Positions 8,343-16,630 of a stretch of DNA of 64,000 nt are shown here, piece by piece. The notes under the pieces were generated by a model. It searched no databases. It was given only the letters and a program-made list of their open reading frames with translations, and was not told the origin of the DNA. Every line of letters begins with the position of its first letter. Position 1 is the first letter of the stretch. The stretch is from assembly GCF_910593845.1 (NCBI RefSeq), contig NZ_CAJVAS010000005.1:124001-188000 (forward strand), written 5' to 3'. A program made the translations under genes and the position numbers. The stretch comes from Paenibacillus solanacearum (GTDB taxonomy: Bacteria > Bacillota > Bacilli > Paenibacillales > NBRC-103111).

Positions 8343-8978
8343 CTATTTTCGCTCCAACGCTTTGCGGCCTCGCGGCCAGAGCTTTCGGACGATCGCGGCT
8401 CGATTGTGCCGAACGATGAGCCCGATCACAAGCGCTGCCGCCGCAACGGCCGCCGCCATCCCCGCATACCGGGAAATCAGATGGAGCAGCTGCTCGATGT
8501 TCCGGCCGAACACATGGCCAAGCGATACATACAGCATAACCCACGCCAACCCGCCGATATAGTTGTAGATGAAAAACGTGCTCCGCTTCACTTTCAGCAT
8601 ACCGGACACATATCCGGTAAAATGCCGCAGGCCGGGGATAAAGTAACTGACGAGAATAAGCTTGTCTCCGTACTTGTTAAACCAGCCGGATATTTTCTCT
8701 CTGCGCTCCCGGTTCATGAACATATATTTGCCGTATCGGTCAAAAAAAGGCGTTCCGAGCTTATAGCCCAAATAATACGTAAGCGTCGTCCCTGCGATTG
8801 CGCCTACATAAGAGCAAAGGACGATGACAGACAAATGAAAGCTTCCGTAAGTCGCCATATGACCGGATATGGCCATGGCCAGCTCTCCCGGAAACGGCAG
8901 TGCCAACGATTCCGCAAACAATCCGAAAAATAAAACGAAGTATCCGTACTGCTCAAAAAGCGCATTCATCGATTCCAT
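8343..8978 (-). CDS. DedA-family membrane protein
   Basis: 211-aa integral membrane protein. It shows the DedA hallmarks: an N-terminal hydrophobic helix, SLALPFPGELAM (re-entrant Pro-Gly-Glu segment), the GTTLTYYLGYKLG helix, and SYFIPGLRHFTGYVSG, equivalent to the conserved F-x-R-x-x-P...G region. A basic tail ends the protein. Several Bacillus DedA proteins are now linked to lipid (undecaprenyl phosphate or phosphatidylethanolamine) flipping and membrane homeostasis; which lipid applies here is unknown. ATG 8978 follows GGAGGAG by 6-7 bp. It appears monocistronic. Confidence 0.92.
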   Translation of the reverse strand: MESMNALFEQYGYFVLFFGLFAESLALPFPGELAMAISGHMATYGSFHLSVIVLCSYVGAIAGTTLTYYLGYKLGTPFFDRYGKYMFMNRERREKISGWFNKYGDKLILVSYFIPGLRHFTGYVSGMLKVKRSTFFIYNYIGGLAWVMLYVSLGHVFGRNIEQLLHLISRYAGMAAAVAAAALVIGLIVRHNRAAIVRKLWPRGRKALERK

Positions 8979-9144
8979 AGAAAACTCCTCCAGGCTGATT
9001 CGATCCTCTTTCCTCTGCCTAGTTTAGCTAAAATGGACGCTGTTCTGAACGGTCTGCGGTTTAGTTTGGAAGCTGGACCATGGTCTTGGAGGAGCTATGA
9101 CTTGAGGCTAATGGGGATGGTTTGCCGGAACAACGGCATGCCCA

Positions 9145-9175
9145 AACAACCGGCAGCACCATGCAGCCGGTTGTT
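9145..9175 (-). terminator. Terminator-like hairpin after the amidohydrolase gene
   Basis: A perfect 10-bp inverted repeat (AACAACCGGC / GCCGGTTGTT) with an 11-nt loop, 36 bp after the amidohydrolase stop. Only a short U-run follows on the minus strand. Confidence 0.55.
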
Positions 9176-9211
9176 ACGTGCGTCGTCTGATGAAATTTAG
9201 AAGCGAAAGAT

Positions 9212-10093
9212 TTAGCCAAGCAGCTCAGCCAGCCTTGGCTCAATGCGCGGAAACAGCTGCAGTGCGTTGCGATAAAATACTTCTTCATGATGCTTTTCCG
9301 GTATGAGCCGTTTCACGAAATCGATATACACGTCGATCGGGGCGAGCGGCCAGTCGGTGCCGAACAGCATTTTCTCATAATGGTCGGCATACACGAGCGC
9401 TCGGCGAAAATGGTCCATGAACAACGGCTCGTTCATGAAACGGTCGAATTTGTGTCGGTTGCCTACGACGAGGCCGGACAAATCGGCGTACACGTTCGGA
9501 TTCTTGGCGACGACTTCGGCTGCGTCCATCACCCATGGATCTCCAAGATGGCAGATCATGAAGCGGACATCCCGCTGCTGGTAAGCCAGTTCATCCACCG
9601 TGAGCGGGTGCGAATATTTCAGCAGCCCGTTCATGGAATACGTGTCTCCCGTATGAATGACGACCGGGACGTGGTACCGCTTCGCCAGTTCATAGACTGG
9701 TCCGTACACATGATCGGTGACGAAGTAATGGTAATATCCCGCATACAGCTTGATGCCGGCAACGTCGGCGGAAGCGAGGCGCTGCTCGATCTTATCCAGC
9801 TCCTTCTTGCCTTCCGTCGAAGCGAGCCGGACCGGATTGATCCCGACGCACTCCATAAGAAAGGGCGGCATCGTTTCGACGAGGTCGAGCCCCATCGGGT
9901 TCGCCGCCTGGGAGTCGGGGAAGGCACCGCGCGTCCGTTCCTGCACGCCCATCCCGATCCCGAGAATGACGTCATTGCGGTCGAATTCCCGTTTCAGACC
10001 GCTTGCCGAGTAATCGACGCCGGAAAGGTCCCGTGCGGTGGAATGAAAGCTCTCGATGTCGGATAAATGGATATGAATGTCGATAATCGGCAT
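9212..10093 (-). CDS. Amidohydrolase family protein (TIM-barrel metal hydrolase)
   Basis: 293-aa protein of the amidohydrolase-2 type. Metal-binding signatures are visible: DIHIHL at residues 4-9 (H-x-H), a central VVIHTGD, ICHLGDPW, and FGTDWPLAP near residue 247 (catalytic Asp). Family members hydrolyse or decarboxylate cyclic or carboxylated organic acids; the substrate is not evident. GGGGGT precedes ATG 10093. Only 9 bp separate it from the large GNAT fusion gene upstream, so the two are almost certainly co-transcribed and may act in one pathway. Confidence 0.85.
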   Translation of the reverse strand: MPIIDIHIHLSDIESFHSTARDLSGVDYSASGLKREFDRNDVILGIGMGVQERTRGAFPDSQAANPMGLDLVETMPPFLMECVGINPVRLASTEGKKELDKIEQRLASADVAGIKLYAGYYHYFVTDHVYGPVYELAKRYHVPVVIHTGDTYSMNGLLKYSHPLTVDELAYQQRDVRFMICHLGDPWVMDAAEVVAKNPNVYADLSGLVVGNRHKFDRFMNEPLFMDHFRRALVYADHYEKMLFGTDWPLAPIDVYIDFVKRLIPEKHHEEVFYRNALQLFPRIEPRLAELLG

Positions 10094-10102
10094 GACTACC
10101 CC

Positions 10103-13100
10103 CTATAATTGATCTTCAAAACGAAGCTCCGCCAATGCCCGCAGCTCTTTGTATGTCAACGGCATGTCGGCAAAAGCGAAAAACACGGGAGCTGTCCATG
10201 CGGATGCCCCGGCAGGCAGCGGGCGGCTCTGCGAAGCGCTGTATTCCACAAGCTGGTTGTTCGTGTACGCCTGAGCGTTCGAGCCCGGATACCGGCTGAC
10301 GGCATGCACGATCGTCTGCCGATGATCGGAGCCGTAGCGGATCAACCCTTCCGATGGCAAATCGCCGCCGACTTTGCCGCAGCGGTGGCGAAATTCACCG
10401 CTGGCTTCCATCCAGCCGTCAGCCAGCGACCGCCCGGGATGGATGAAGCTGTTGATCGTGCTTCGGAATGAAGTGTAGGACATTCCGGAGCGGTTCGTCA
10501 AGCGCGTGCAGCAGCAAAGCACAGGCGCTCCCGGAAGCAGCAGCGCGAACAAGCTGAGCTCGATGCCGCGGTTTTTCTTATGCTTCTCGATATGCGTATG
10601 CAGCGCGACGCCGCTCCACGCGTTCCCCAGGCTGTCGGTAAAAGTGACGAATTCGGCGCTCCGCCGCTCTTCCTGCTGACTGAGCGGCGACATCCCTTGT
10701 ACAGTGGCGGAAATGCCGCCGTGCCAAGGGTTCCACCACGAACGCGGGCCCGCTTCCGGGAAGGAACTGTCGAGCCACGGTTCGCCGTTGAACGAGAGAG
10801 AATGCAGCGCCGCGCCGAACTGCGGCGACGCCTCGAAAGCGAGCGGACCGTTCGAGCAGCAGTACGTGTCCCCGGCAGCACTGCGGCGAATTTCCTGTAC
10901 CACGGGATCTTGCGTGACGGGAATGAACGCAGTACTTCGTTCGAAGCGCAGCTCGCCGGTTTCAAACCGCATGCGAACCGGCTCGATCGTCCCGGGCTGC
11001 CGCTGCGGGAGTGCGAATGCCGCCGTAGAAACGGCATCCATCTGACGGAATGTCTCCTGGATCGTCTTTGCCGCAAGCGCATCGCTGTGGAACGACAAGG
11101 TCATGCTGCCGTTCAGCGGCTGGTTGCGGTGCTGCCGGATATGCAGCTTCGCGTCTGGACCGATGAACGGATTCCCTTCGTTCACGCTTAATTCAAAGTG
11201 ATCTTTCAGCAGCGGCCGCACCGGGTCTCTCCGCTTCTGCGCATACGAGCGGAAATCCCACCAATCCGTATACGTGCCGGTGGCAAGGAAAGTGGACGGA
11301 GTACGAATCGTTTCCCCGGCAGCGAGCCGGCCAAGCTCATGCTCGATACCGAACTGCCACTCAATCCGTACAAGCTTTGCGGAAGGATGCCAGCAAAATC
11401 CCGAGGACAGCTTCTCGCCGCGGCTGAACAGCCAGTTCTCGGAGATACGCTCGACTTCCCAATCGTCGAAGCCCGAAGCGTGCCGGTCCTCCAGATCATA
11501 GTAATGCCCGTCATACGGCAGAACCAATCGGTTTGATCGGTGATAGAACGGTTCGATAAAGTACAGTTCCTCATCGATCGCCTCCGCCGATTCGTTCCGT
11601 ATTTCAAAATAACGCTCCGCCATCCCGTTGGCACCGAGCTTCGCGACGAACTTAAAATGAACCGACGGGTAATCGTCCGAACGATACTCCGCCTCCAGCG
11701 CCATGACGTCCCCATCTTCGTACATGCGGACCGATTCCGCCTTCTTCTTGGAAAATTCCGCCGAGTACGGTTTTCCGATGCGCGGAAACGTCCATACCGT
11801 CTGGTTGCTCCCTTGGAAATGGGACGGTCCCACATCATTGTTCGTCTTGTTCAGCTTCAGCGTATGCGGACCGTTCACAACAATCCAGTGATCGACCGCA
11901 TCGCCGCCGAAGCGACCGGTATTTCCTTTAAAAATACCGTGGAGCCTGCGATTGAACGTGATCGCCGCTCCGCCGGCGCTACCCGGCGCGGCTCTCATCT
12001 CTATAGTTTGGGAGTAGAGCCCGAATCGGTGCAAAGTATATGCGATCGGCACGGTCGCCTTTTCTTGGGCAGGAATGCGGACAGATACGCGGGCATCTTC
12101 GAATTCGATAAATTCGGAGGAGGGAAGCTCGAATTCGAACAGCGCCGGCTCTTTGAAGTTATTTTCGAACGTCAGCAGCGCTTCTCCCGGAACTCCTGCG
12201 TATTGCTCCTGCCCTTTGACCTCCAGCTTCACGTTGGCCGGAAACTTGGGCTCGATCCCAGTACGGAACTCGGCCTTTTTCCCATTGATCGTCCAACGAG
12301 ACACAACGGCCGGGTGCGTTTTCCAATCGCTCTGCTCCTCCATCACCGGATCGAGCTGAAACTCGCCGACCACGACCATGATATCCGGCACTGTCACCGA
12401 CTGCTCCAGCTCGAATCGGATGTTTTTGTCATCCTGCCCCCGAATCGCGCATGTCAGCGGCGCGCCGGATTTATTGCGGATCACGTAACGGACCGGATAC
12501 GCGCCGCCGAACACCAGGTCATGGGTATCGATTTCGGTATGAATCGAATAGTCCGGCGTTTCGATCAGCCGTATGCCTCTGCCTGTCTTCTCGAATTCCA
12601 CGCGAAGCGATGTTTCGTCCTTGCGCCATACGTATTCGAAATAATCGAAGCCGTGCTCCGACCGTCCGTCGGGCCGGATGTCCAACGGTCGAACACTATC
12701 GGCGTACCAATCGATTCGTTCCAGATAAGGCTGTAACGCTTCCGTCTTCAGTACGGTCGGGATGAAATTCATCAAGTGCACGGAGTTGTCTTTCTTTTCC
12801 CAGAAAAATCCGCACTTCTTGTACATCGGAACCGCTTTCGTATTGCCGGCCCAAGTGAACAGATCCAGCCTCGGCCATCCCATGTCCACCGTCGTCTCAA
12901 CCGCTTTAAGAATAAGCGCTTTGCCGACCTTGCGGCCGTGATAGTCCGGCCTCACATTGAGCAGCGGTACGTACAGCGCCCCTTCGTCCTGCTTGTAGTG
13001 GGAGAAGCTGCAAAAGCCGACGACCTCCTCACCGTGCATCGCAAGGAATACATTTAGGTTGCCTGCATTGTCCAGCTCCCGGGCAACGCTCTCGGCGCTG

Positions 13101-13222
13101 CGGACGCGGCTGCCCCCGCCCCAGCTTTCCTGACTCACATTCCACATATCTGCGACAGCTTGGGCATAGCGCGGCTCGTATTCTACGATTTGTACAGAGT
13201 CCAGCACATGTACGGATTTCAT
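10103..13222 (-). CDS. GNAT acetyltransferase fused to a very large beta-rich protein
   Basis: 1039 aa. Residues about 10-155 form a GNAT N-acetyltransferase domain: the acetyl-CoA loop is in VRPDYHGRKVGKALI and is followed by YKKCGFFWE, the usual last strand. The remaining roughly 880 residues are beta-rich with many aromatic residues: Ig-like sandwich stretches first (about 230-410), then a long region resembling carbohydrate-active or mutarotase-like sandwiches (PWHGGISATVQGM near 845). I recognise no catalytic signature in it. There is no signal peptide, so it is cytoplasmic. GAGAGGTGG sits just before ATG 13222. It is operonic with the amidohydrolase and divergent from sugar ABC permease genes, so action on a sugar or glycan is plausible but unproven. 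Confidence 0.7.
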   Translation of the reverse strand: MKSVHVLDSVQIVEYEPRYAQAVADMWNVSQESWGGGSRVRSAESVARELDNAGNLNVFLAMHGEEVVGFCSFSHYKQDEGALYVPLLNVRPDYHGRKVGKALILKAVETTVDMGWPRLDLFTWAGNTKAVPMYKKCGFFWEKKDNSVHLMNFIPTVLKTEALQPYLERIDWYADSVRPLDIRPDGRSEHGFDYFEYVWRKDETSLRVEFEKTGRGIRLIETPDYSIHTEIDTHDLVFGGAYPVRYVIRNKSGAPLTCAIRGQDDKNIRFELEQSVTVPDIMVVVGEFQLDPVMEEQSDWKTHPAVVSRWTINGKKAEFRTGIEPKFPANVKLEVKGQEQYAGVPGEALLTFENNFKEPALFEFELPSSEFIEFEDARVSVRIPAQEKATVPIAYTLHRFGLYSQTIEMRAAPGSAGGAAITFNRRLHGIFKGNTGRFGGDAVDHWIVVNGPHTLKLNKTNNDVGPSHFQGSNQTVWTFPRIGKPYSAEFSKKKAESVRMYEDGDVMALEAEYRSDDYPSVHFKFVAKLGANGMAERYFEIRNESAEAIDEELYFIEPFYHRSNRLVLPYDGHYYDLEDRHASGFDDWEVERISENWLFSRGEKLSSGFCWHPSAKLVRIEWQFGIEHELGRLAAGETIRTPSTFLATGTYTDWWDFRSYAQKRRDPVRPLLKDHFELSVNEGNPFIGPDAKLHIRQHRNQPLNGSMTLSFHSDALAAKTIQETFRQMDAVSTAAFALPQRQPGTIEPVRMRFETGELRFERSTAFIPVTQDPVVQEIRRSAAGDTYCCSNGPLAFEASPQFGAALHSLSFNGEPWLDSSFPEAGPRSWWNPWHGGISATVQGMSPLSQQEERRSAEFVTFTDSLGNAWSGVALHTHIEKHKKNRGIELSLFALLLPGAPVLCCCTRLTNRSGMSYTSFRSTINSFIHPGRSLADGWMEASGEFRHRCGKVGGDLPSEGLIRYGSDHRQTIVHAVSRYPGSNAQAYTNNQLVEYSASQSRPLPAGASAWTAPVFFAFADMPLTYKELRALAELRFEDQL

Positions 13223-13425
13223 GATCCACCTCTCATCCGGATATTTAATTTTCCATTTTAAGGAATGAACTTCCTTTCATTGTAGGTTTGGCCGATGACC
13301 CGGTAAAGTGAATTTTTATTTATAACGATGTGGCCCCCATGAATGCCATGAATGCCCCCTCATTTTCTAAGCAATTTCTAATTTACGTTTGCGAGAATGG
13401 GTTCAGAGGAAGGAGGTAACGATTT
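13223..13425. promoter_or_regulatory. Divergent promoter region between the GNAT fusion and the ABC permease operon
   Basis: About 200 bp, AT-rich in the middle, with an exact 10-bp direct repeat (CCATGAATGC, near 13337-13357) and a small inverted repeat (AAGGAA...TTCCTT, near 13260-13277). Clear -35/-10 pairs are not obvious; promoters for both operons must lie here. Confidence 0.45.
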
Positions 13426-14295
13426 GTGTTAAGACGCTTGCGCAACCGCGAGGGACTGACCGCGCTGCTGTTTCTGCTGCCGAGCTTAGGCGGGTTTGCC
13501 GTATTTTTCCTAATTCCGTTCATTATGGGGATTTATTATTCGCTGATGGACAGCCCTGTTGACGGCTCGTTCGCGGGACTGGCCAATTACCGCGAGCTGT
13601 TAAGCAATCCGGTATTCCGGCGTGCGGCTGTGAATACGCTGGTGTTCACGGCGCTCTGCGTACCGCTGAACATGGCGCTGTCGCTTGGGCTGGCCATGCT
13701 GCTGAACCGCAAGCTGCCGTTTCGCCAGACGTTCCGGATCGCGTTTCTGGGGCCGCTCGTCGTACCGGTCGCCTCGGTCGTGCTGGTCTGGAAAGCGCTG
13801 TTCGATCTGCATGGATCGCTCAATGGATGGCTCGTTTCGTGGGGGATCGCGCCGAAGGATTGGATGGAAAGCAGTGCGGCGTTATTCGTGGTCATCGTGG
13901 TCTATTTGTGGAAAAATATCGGCTACAACATGCTGCTGTTTCTTGCCGGGCTGCAAAACATTCCCGCGGATTACTACGAAGCGGCGTCGATCGACGGCGC
14001 CGGGAAATTCCGGCAGTGGCGTTCGATTACGCTCGTCTATTTGACCCCTACCGCCTTTTTCGTATTCATCATGTCGATCATCAATTCATTCAAGGTGTTC
14101 CGGGAGACGTACTTGATCGCGGGCGATTATCCGGACTCGAGCATTTATATGCTGCAGCATTACATGAACAATATGTTTAAATCGCTCGACTATCAAAAGC
14201 TGACCTCCGCCGCGTTCCTGATGGCGATTGCGATCGTGCTGCTCGTCTGGATTTTGTTTCTGGCGGAAAGACGCATCAGCAGGACGCTCGGATAA
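13426..14295 (+). CDS. Carbohydrate ABC transporter permease, MalF/UgpA type
   Basis: 289-aa inner-membrane permease with about six hydrophobic helices. The EAA loop is clear (EAASIDGAGKFRQWRSITL, about residues 186-204), the site that contacts the ATPase. Start is GTG 13426, with AGGAGG 9 bp upstream. It is the first gene of a long plus-strand run and pairs with the next permease. Importers of this CUT1 class take up oligosaccharides or glycosides with a lipoprotein binding protein (18019-19449 is the likely partner) and commonly share an MsmX-like ATPase encoded elsewhere, which fits the absence of an ATPase gene here. Confidence 0.92.
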   Translation: MLRRLRNREGLTALLFLLPSLGGFAVFFLIPFIMGIYYSLMDSPVDGSFAGLANYRELLSNPVFRRAAVNTLVFTALCVPLNMALSLGLAMLLNRKLPFRQTFRIAFLGPLVVPVASVVLVWKALFDLHGSLNGWLVSWGIAPKDWMESSAALFVVIVVYLWKNIGYNMLLFLAGLQNIPADYYEAASIDGAGKFRQWRSITLVYLTPTAFFVFIMSIINSFKVFRETYLIAGDYPDSSIYMLQHYMNNMFKSLDYQKLTSAAFLMAIAIVLLVWILFLAERRISRTLG

Positions 14296-14325
14296 CGGGC
14301 TGCGCCGCTTGGAAAGGAGATTTCG

Positions 14326-15312
14326 ATGGAAACAAGCAAAACGCAGTGGACATCCTCAGTCCGAAGCCCTATGAACGGAAAAAGCGGCGGTCCCGGCGCT
14401 GCGCCGGTCATTCGCCCGATACTGCGCTTGTCCCGTTTCGGCCGGAATGCCAGGCAAATCGCGCTGGCCGTCATTCTCGCAGCGATCACGCTCATCCTGC
14501 TGTTCCCGATGGCGCTGACATTCGCGAATTCGTTTATGACGGAGTACGAAATTACGAACCATTATGCCCCTCTGTCGGGAGACATGACAAATTCGGCAAA
14601 TGGAAACGAGAGCGCATTCGTCCATATGAAATGGATTCCTGAACGGGTGACGCTTTCGCAATATTATACGGTGCTGATCGGCAGGCCGCATTTTTTGTTC
14701 ATGTTCTGGAACTCGGTCAAAATGACGGTGCCGATCATCGCTGGCCAAATTGTCGTCGCCTCGCTCGCAGCGTATGCCTTCGCCCATTTGCGGTTTAAAC
14801 TCCGCGAGCCGCTGTTCTTCCTGTACATCGTCACAATGCTGATGCCGTTTCAGGTGACGCTCGTGCCGAATTTTATCGTAGCGGACCGGTTGGGCTTGCT
14901 CGGCTCGCATTGGTCGATCATATGTCCGGGCATCTTCAGTGCGTTCGGCGTCTTCCTGCTGCGTCAGTTCATGACGTATGTCCCCGGCAGCTACATCGAG
15001 GCGGCGCGGGTGGACGGAGCGAGCCATCTGTACATATTCGCCAAAATTATGATGCCGATGTGCAGCACGGGGGTGGCCTCCCTCTCGATTCTCGTGTTCA
15101 TCGATAACTGGAACATGGTGGAGCAGCCGCTCATCTTCTTGAAGGAAGCGATGCAGCAGCCGTTGTCTGTGTACTTGTCCGTCATCGGCGAAGAGGAGCG
15201 CGGAATCGCTTTTGCCGCTTCCGCGATTTATATGCTGCCGCTGCTGCTGATCGCCCTTTATGCGGAGCGGTATTTGGTCGAAGGTATCCAGTTGTCCGGG
15301 ATCAAAGGGTAG
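14326..15312 (+). CDS. Carbohydrate ABC transporter permease, MalG/UgpE type
   Basis: 328-aa partner permease. The EAA loop reads EAARVDGASHLYIFAKIMMPM (about residues 225-245), and the C-terminus (VEGIQLSGIKG) is the classic MalG-type ending. A basic N-terminal extension of about 40 residues precedes the first helix. A long extracytoplasmic loop (about 70-125) follows helix 1. AAAGGAG precedes ATG 14326. It lies 30 bp after the first permease gene. Sugar specificity cannot be told. Confidence 0.92.
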   Translation: METSKTQWTSSVRSPMNGKSGGPGAAPVIRPILRLSRFGRNARQIALAVILAAITLILLFPMALTFANSFMTEYEITNHYAPLSGDMTNSANGNESAFVHMKWIPERVTLSQYYTVLIGRPHFLFMFWNSVKMTVPIIAGQIVVASLAAYAFAHLRFKLREPLFFLYIVTMLMPFQVTLVPNFIVADRLGLLGSHWSIICPGIFSAFGVFLLRQFMTYVPGSYIEAARVDGASHLYIFAKIMMPMCSTGVASLSILVFIDNWNMVEQPLIFLKEAMQQPLSVYLSVIGEEERGIAFAASAIYMLPLLLIALYAERYLVEGIQLSGIKG

Positions 15313-15366
15313 TTGCAGAAAGCCCCCAGCGTACACCCTTGGCAAAACTCAGCTGTTGCTTACGAA

Positions 15367-15390
15367 GTGGCTTTCCTTACAGAAAGCCAC
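15367..15390 (+). repeat. Intercistronic stem-loop with flanking short repeats
   Basis: Perfect 9-bp stem (GTGGCTTTC / GAAAGCCAC) with a 6-nt loop and no U-run, between the MalG-type permease and the HlyD-like gene. Around it CAGAAAGCC and GGCAAAACTC each occur twice (near 15316 and 15380; near 15340 and 15422). This could be an mRNA-processing or stability element that sets different levels for the two halves of the operon. Confidence 0.5.
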
Positions 15391-15449
15391 AGCGTATGCT
15401 TTCGAAGCCATTTTTGCCCCTGGCAAAACTCTTAGGAGGAAAAAAATCC

Positions 15450-16607
15450 ATGAACACAACAATGGCCGTTGCAGACGAAGAACGCGTCAAGAAGCAAGCC
15501 ATTCGGCGGGCCATTCTCATGTTCGTCCTGGTTATGCTCGCATTGACGTTCTTCTCGAATACGCTGCTGAGCCTGTCGCTCGCAGAGGTGACGGTGGAGC
15601 AAGCCGTGGCCGGCGTCTTGTCGCACGAGGTGTCGGGCACGGGAACGGTAGAGGCTGCGGAAATGGCCGATCTGTACGTCGAGACGAACTGGGCCGTGCA
15701 GGAGGTGAACGTCGAGGCCGGCGATCAAGTCACAGCCGGACAAGTGCTGGCCGTGCTCAAGACGCGAGAGGCCGAGGATTCGCTACAGGACAACGAAGCG
15801 AGATATGCGCAAAAGCAGCTGAGCCTGCAAAAGCTGCAGGACAGCTATGCGGAAGCGTTCCGCAGTGCGGACGACAAGCAGCTGCGCAATATCGCCCGCG
15901 ATATCGAGACGGCGAAGCTCGACATGCAAATTCTTGAGCGGCAAATCGCGAGCACACGGCGCCAGCTTGCGGAATTTTCGCGGATCACAGCGCCGGCCGC
16001 GGGGATCGTCACCGAGGTAAATGCGGTCAAGGGCGCGCCGGTCCCCAGCGGAAAGGCGGCCGTGCGCATCGCCGACTTGTCCAAAGGCCACAAGCTGAAA
16101 GCGACGATTGCGAGCGTCAAAGCACAGTACGTGATTGCCGGAGACACAGCGGAACTGATGTTCTCCGCGCTGAACAACGCGAAGATCAAAGCGACGGTCA
16201 CCGAGATTCGGGATGCGGCCACCCCGTCCGGTTCGGCCGGTTCAGGCTCATCCGCGTCGTACGGACAAGAACGGAAGGAACTGACCTTCCGGCTGCATGA
16301 CGATCGACTAAAGGGCGGAGAAACCGGCGAGTTCAACATCGTCAAGAAAACGTCCACATTCCGCGCGCTGCTGCCAAACGATGCGATCCGCGAAGACGAT
16401 CAAGGGAAATTCGTGCTTATCGTCAAGGAAAAAAAAGGACCGCTCGGCACCGAATACATCGCGCAGCGCGCTTCCGTACAAACCGGAGATGCCGACGACA
16501 GCAAAACCTCCATCGACAACGGCGTTACGCCGCTCGATAAAGTGATCGTCTCCAGCAGCAAGCCGGTGGCCGACGGCGAACGGGTGCTGCTGACCGTTGG
16601 AACATAA
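15450..16607 (+). CDS. HlyD/MacA-like membrane fusion (adaptor) protein
   Basis: 385-aa protein anchored by one N-terminal helix (about residues 20-42). It has a split biotinyl-lipoyl-like hairpin (WAVQEVNVEAGDQVTAGQVL about 80-100, and ITAPAAGIVTEVNAVKGAPV about 180-200). A coiled coil (about 105-175) lies between the halves, and beta-barrel domains follow. In Gram-positives such adaptors work with MacB-type ABC exporters or FtsX-like permeases. AGGAGG (15434-15439) precedes ATG 15450; upstream in-frame codons lack a site. It is followed at once by an FtsX/MacB-like permease but no ATPase gene, which is unusual for the family. Confidence 0.85.
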   Translation: MNTTMAVADEERVKKQAIRRAILMFVLVMLALTFFSNTLLSLSLAEVTVEQAVAGVLSHEVSGTGTVEAAEMADLYVETNWAVQEVNVEAGDQVTAGQVLAVLKTREAEDSLQDNEARYAQKQLSLQKLQDSYAEAFRSADDKQLRNIARDIETAKLDMQILERQIASTRRQLAEFSRITAPAAGIVTEVNAVKGAPVPSGKAAVRIADLSKGHKLKATIASVKAQYVIAGDTAELMFSALNNAKIKATVTEIRDAATPSGSAGSGSSASYGQERKELTFRLHDDRLKGGETGEFNIVKKTSTFRALLPNDAIREDDQGKFVLIVKEKKGPLGTEYIAQRASVQTGDADDSKTSIDNGVTPLDKVIVSSSKPVADGERVLLTVGT

Positions 16608-16630
16608 CGATGCGTAAGGAGATCAATGCT

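Noticed and set aside
11540..12736. 398-codon plus-strand frame inside the GNAT fusion gene
   Set aside because: Shadow frame rich in Arg; the opposite strand encodes the recognisable GNAT protein.
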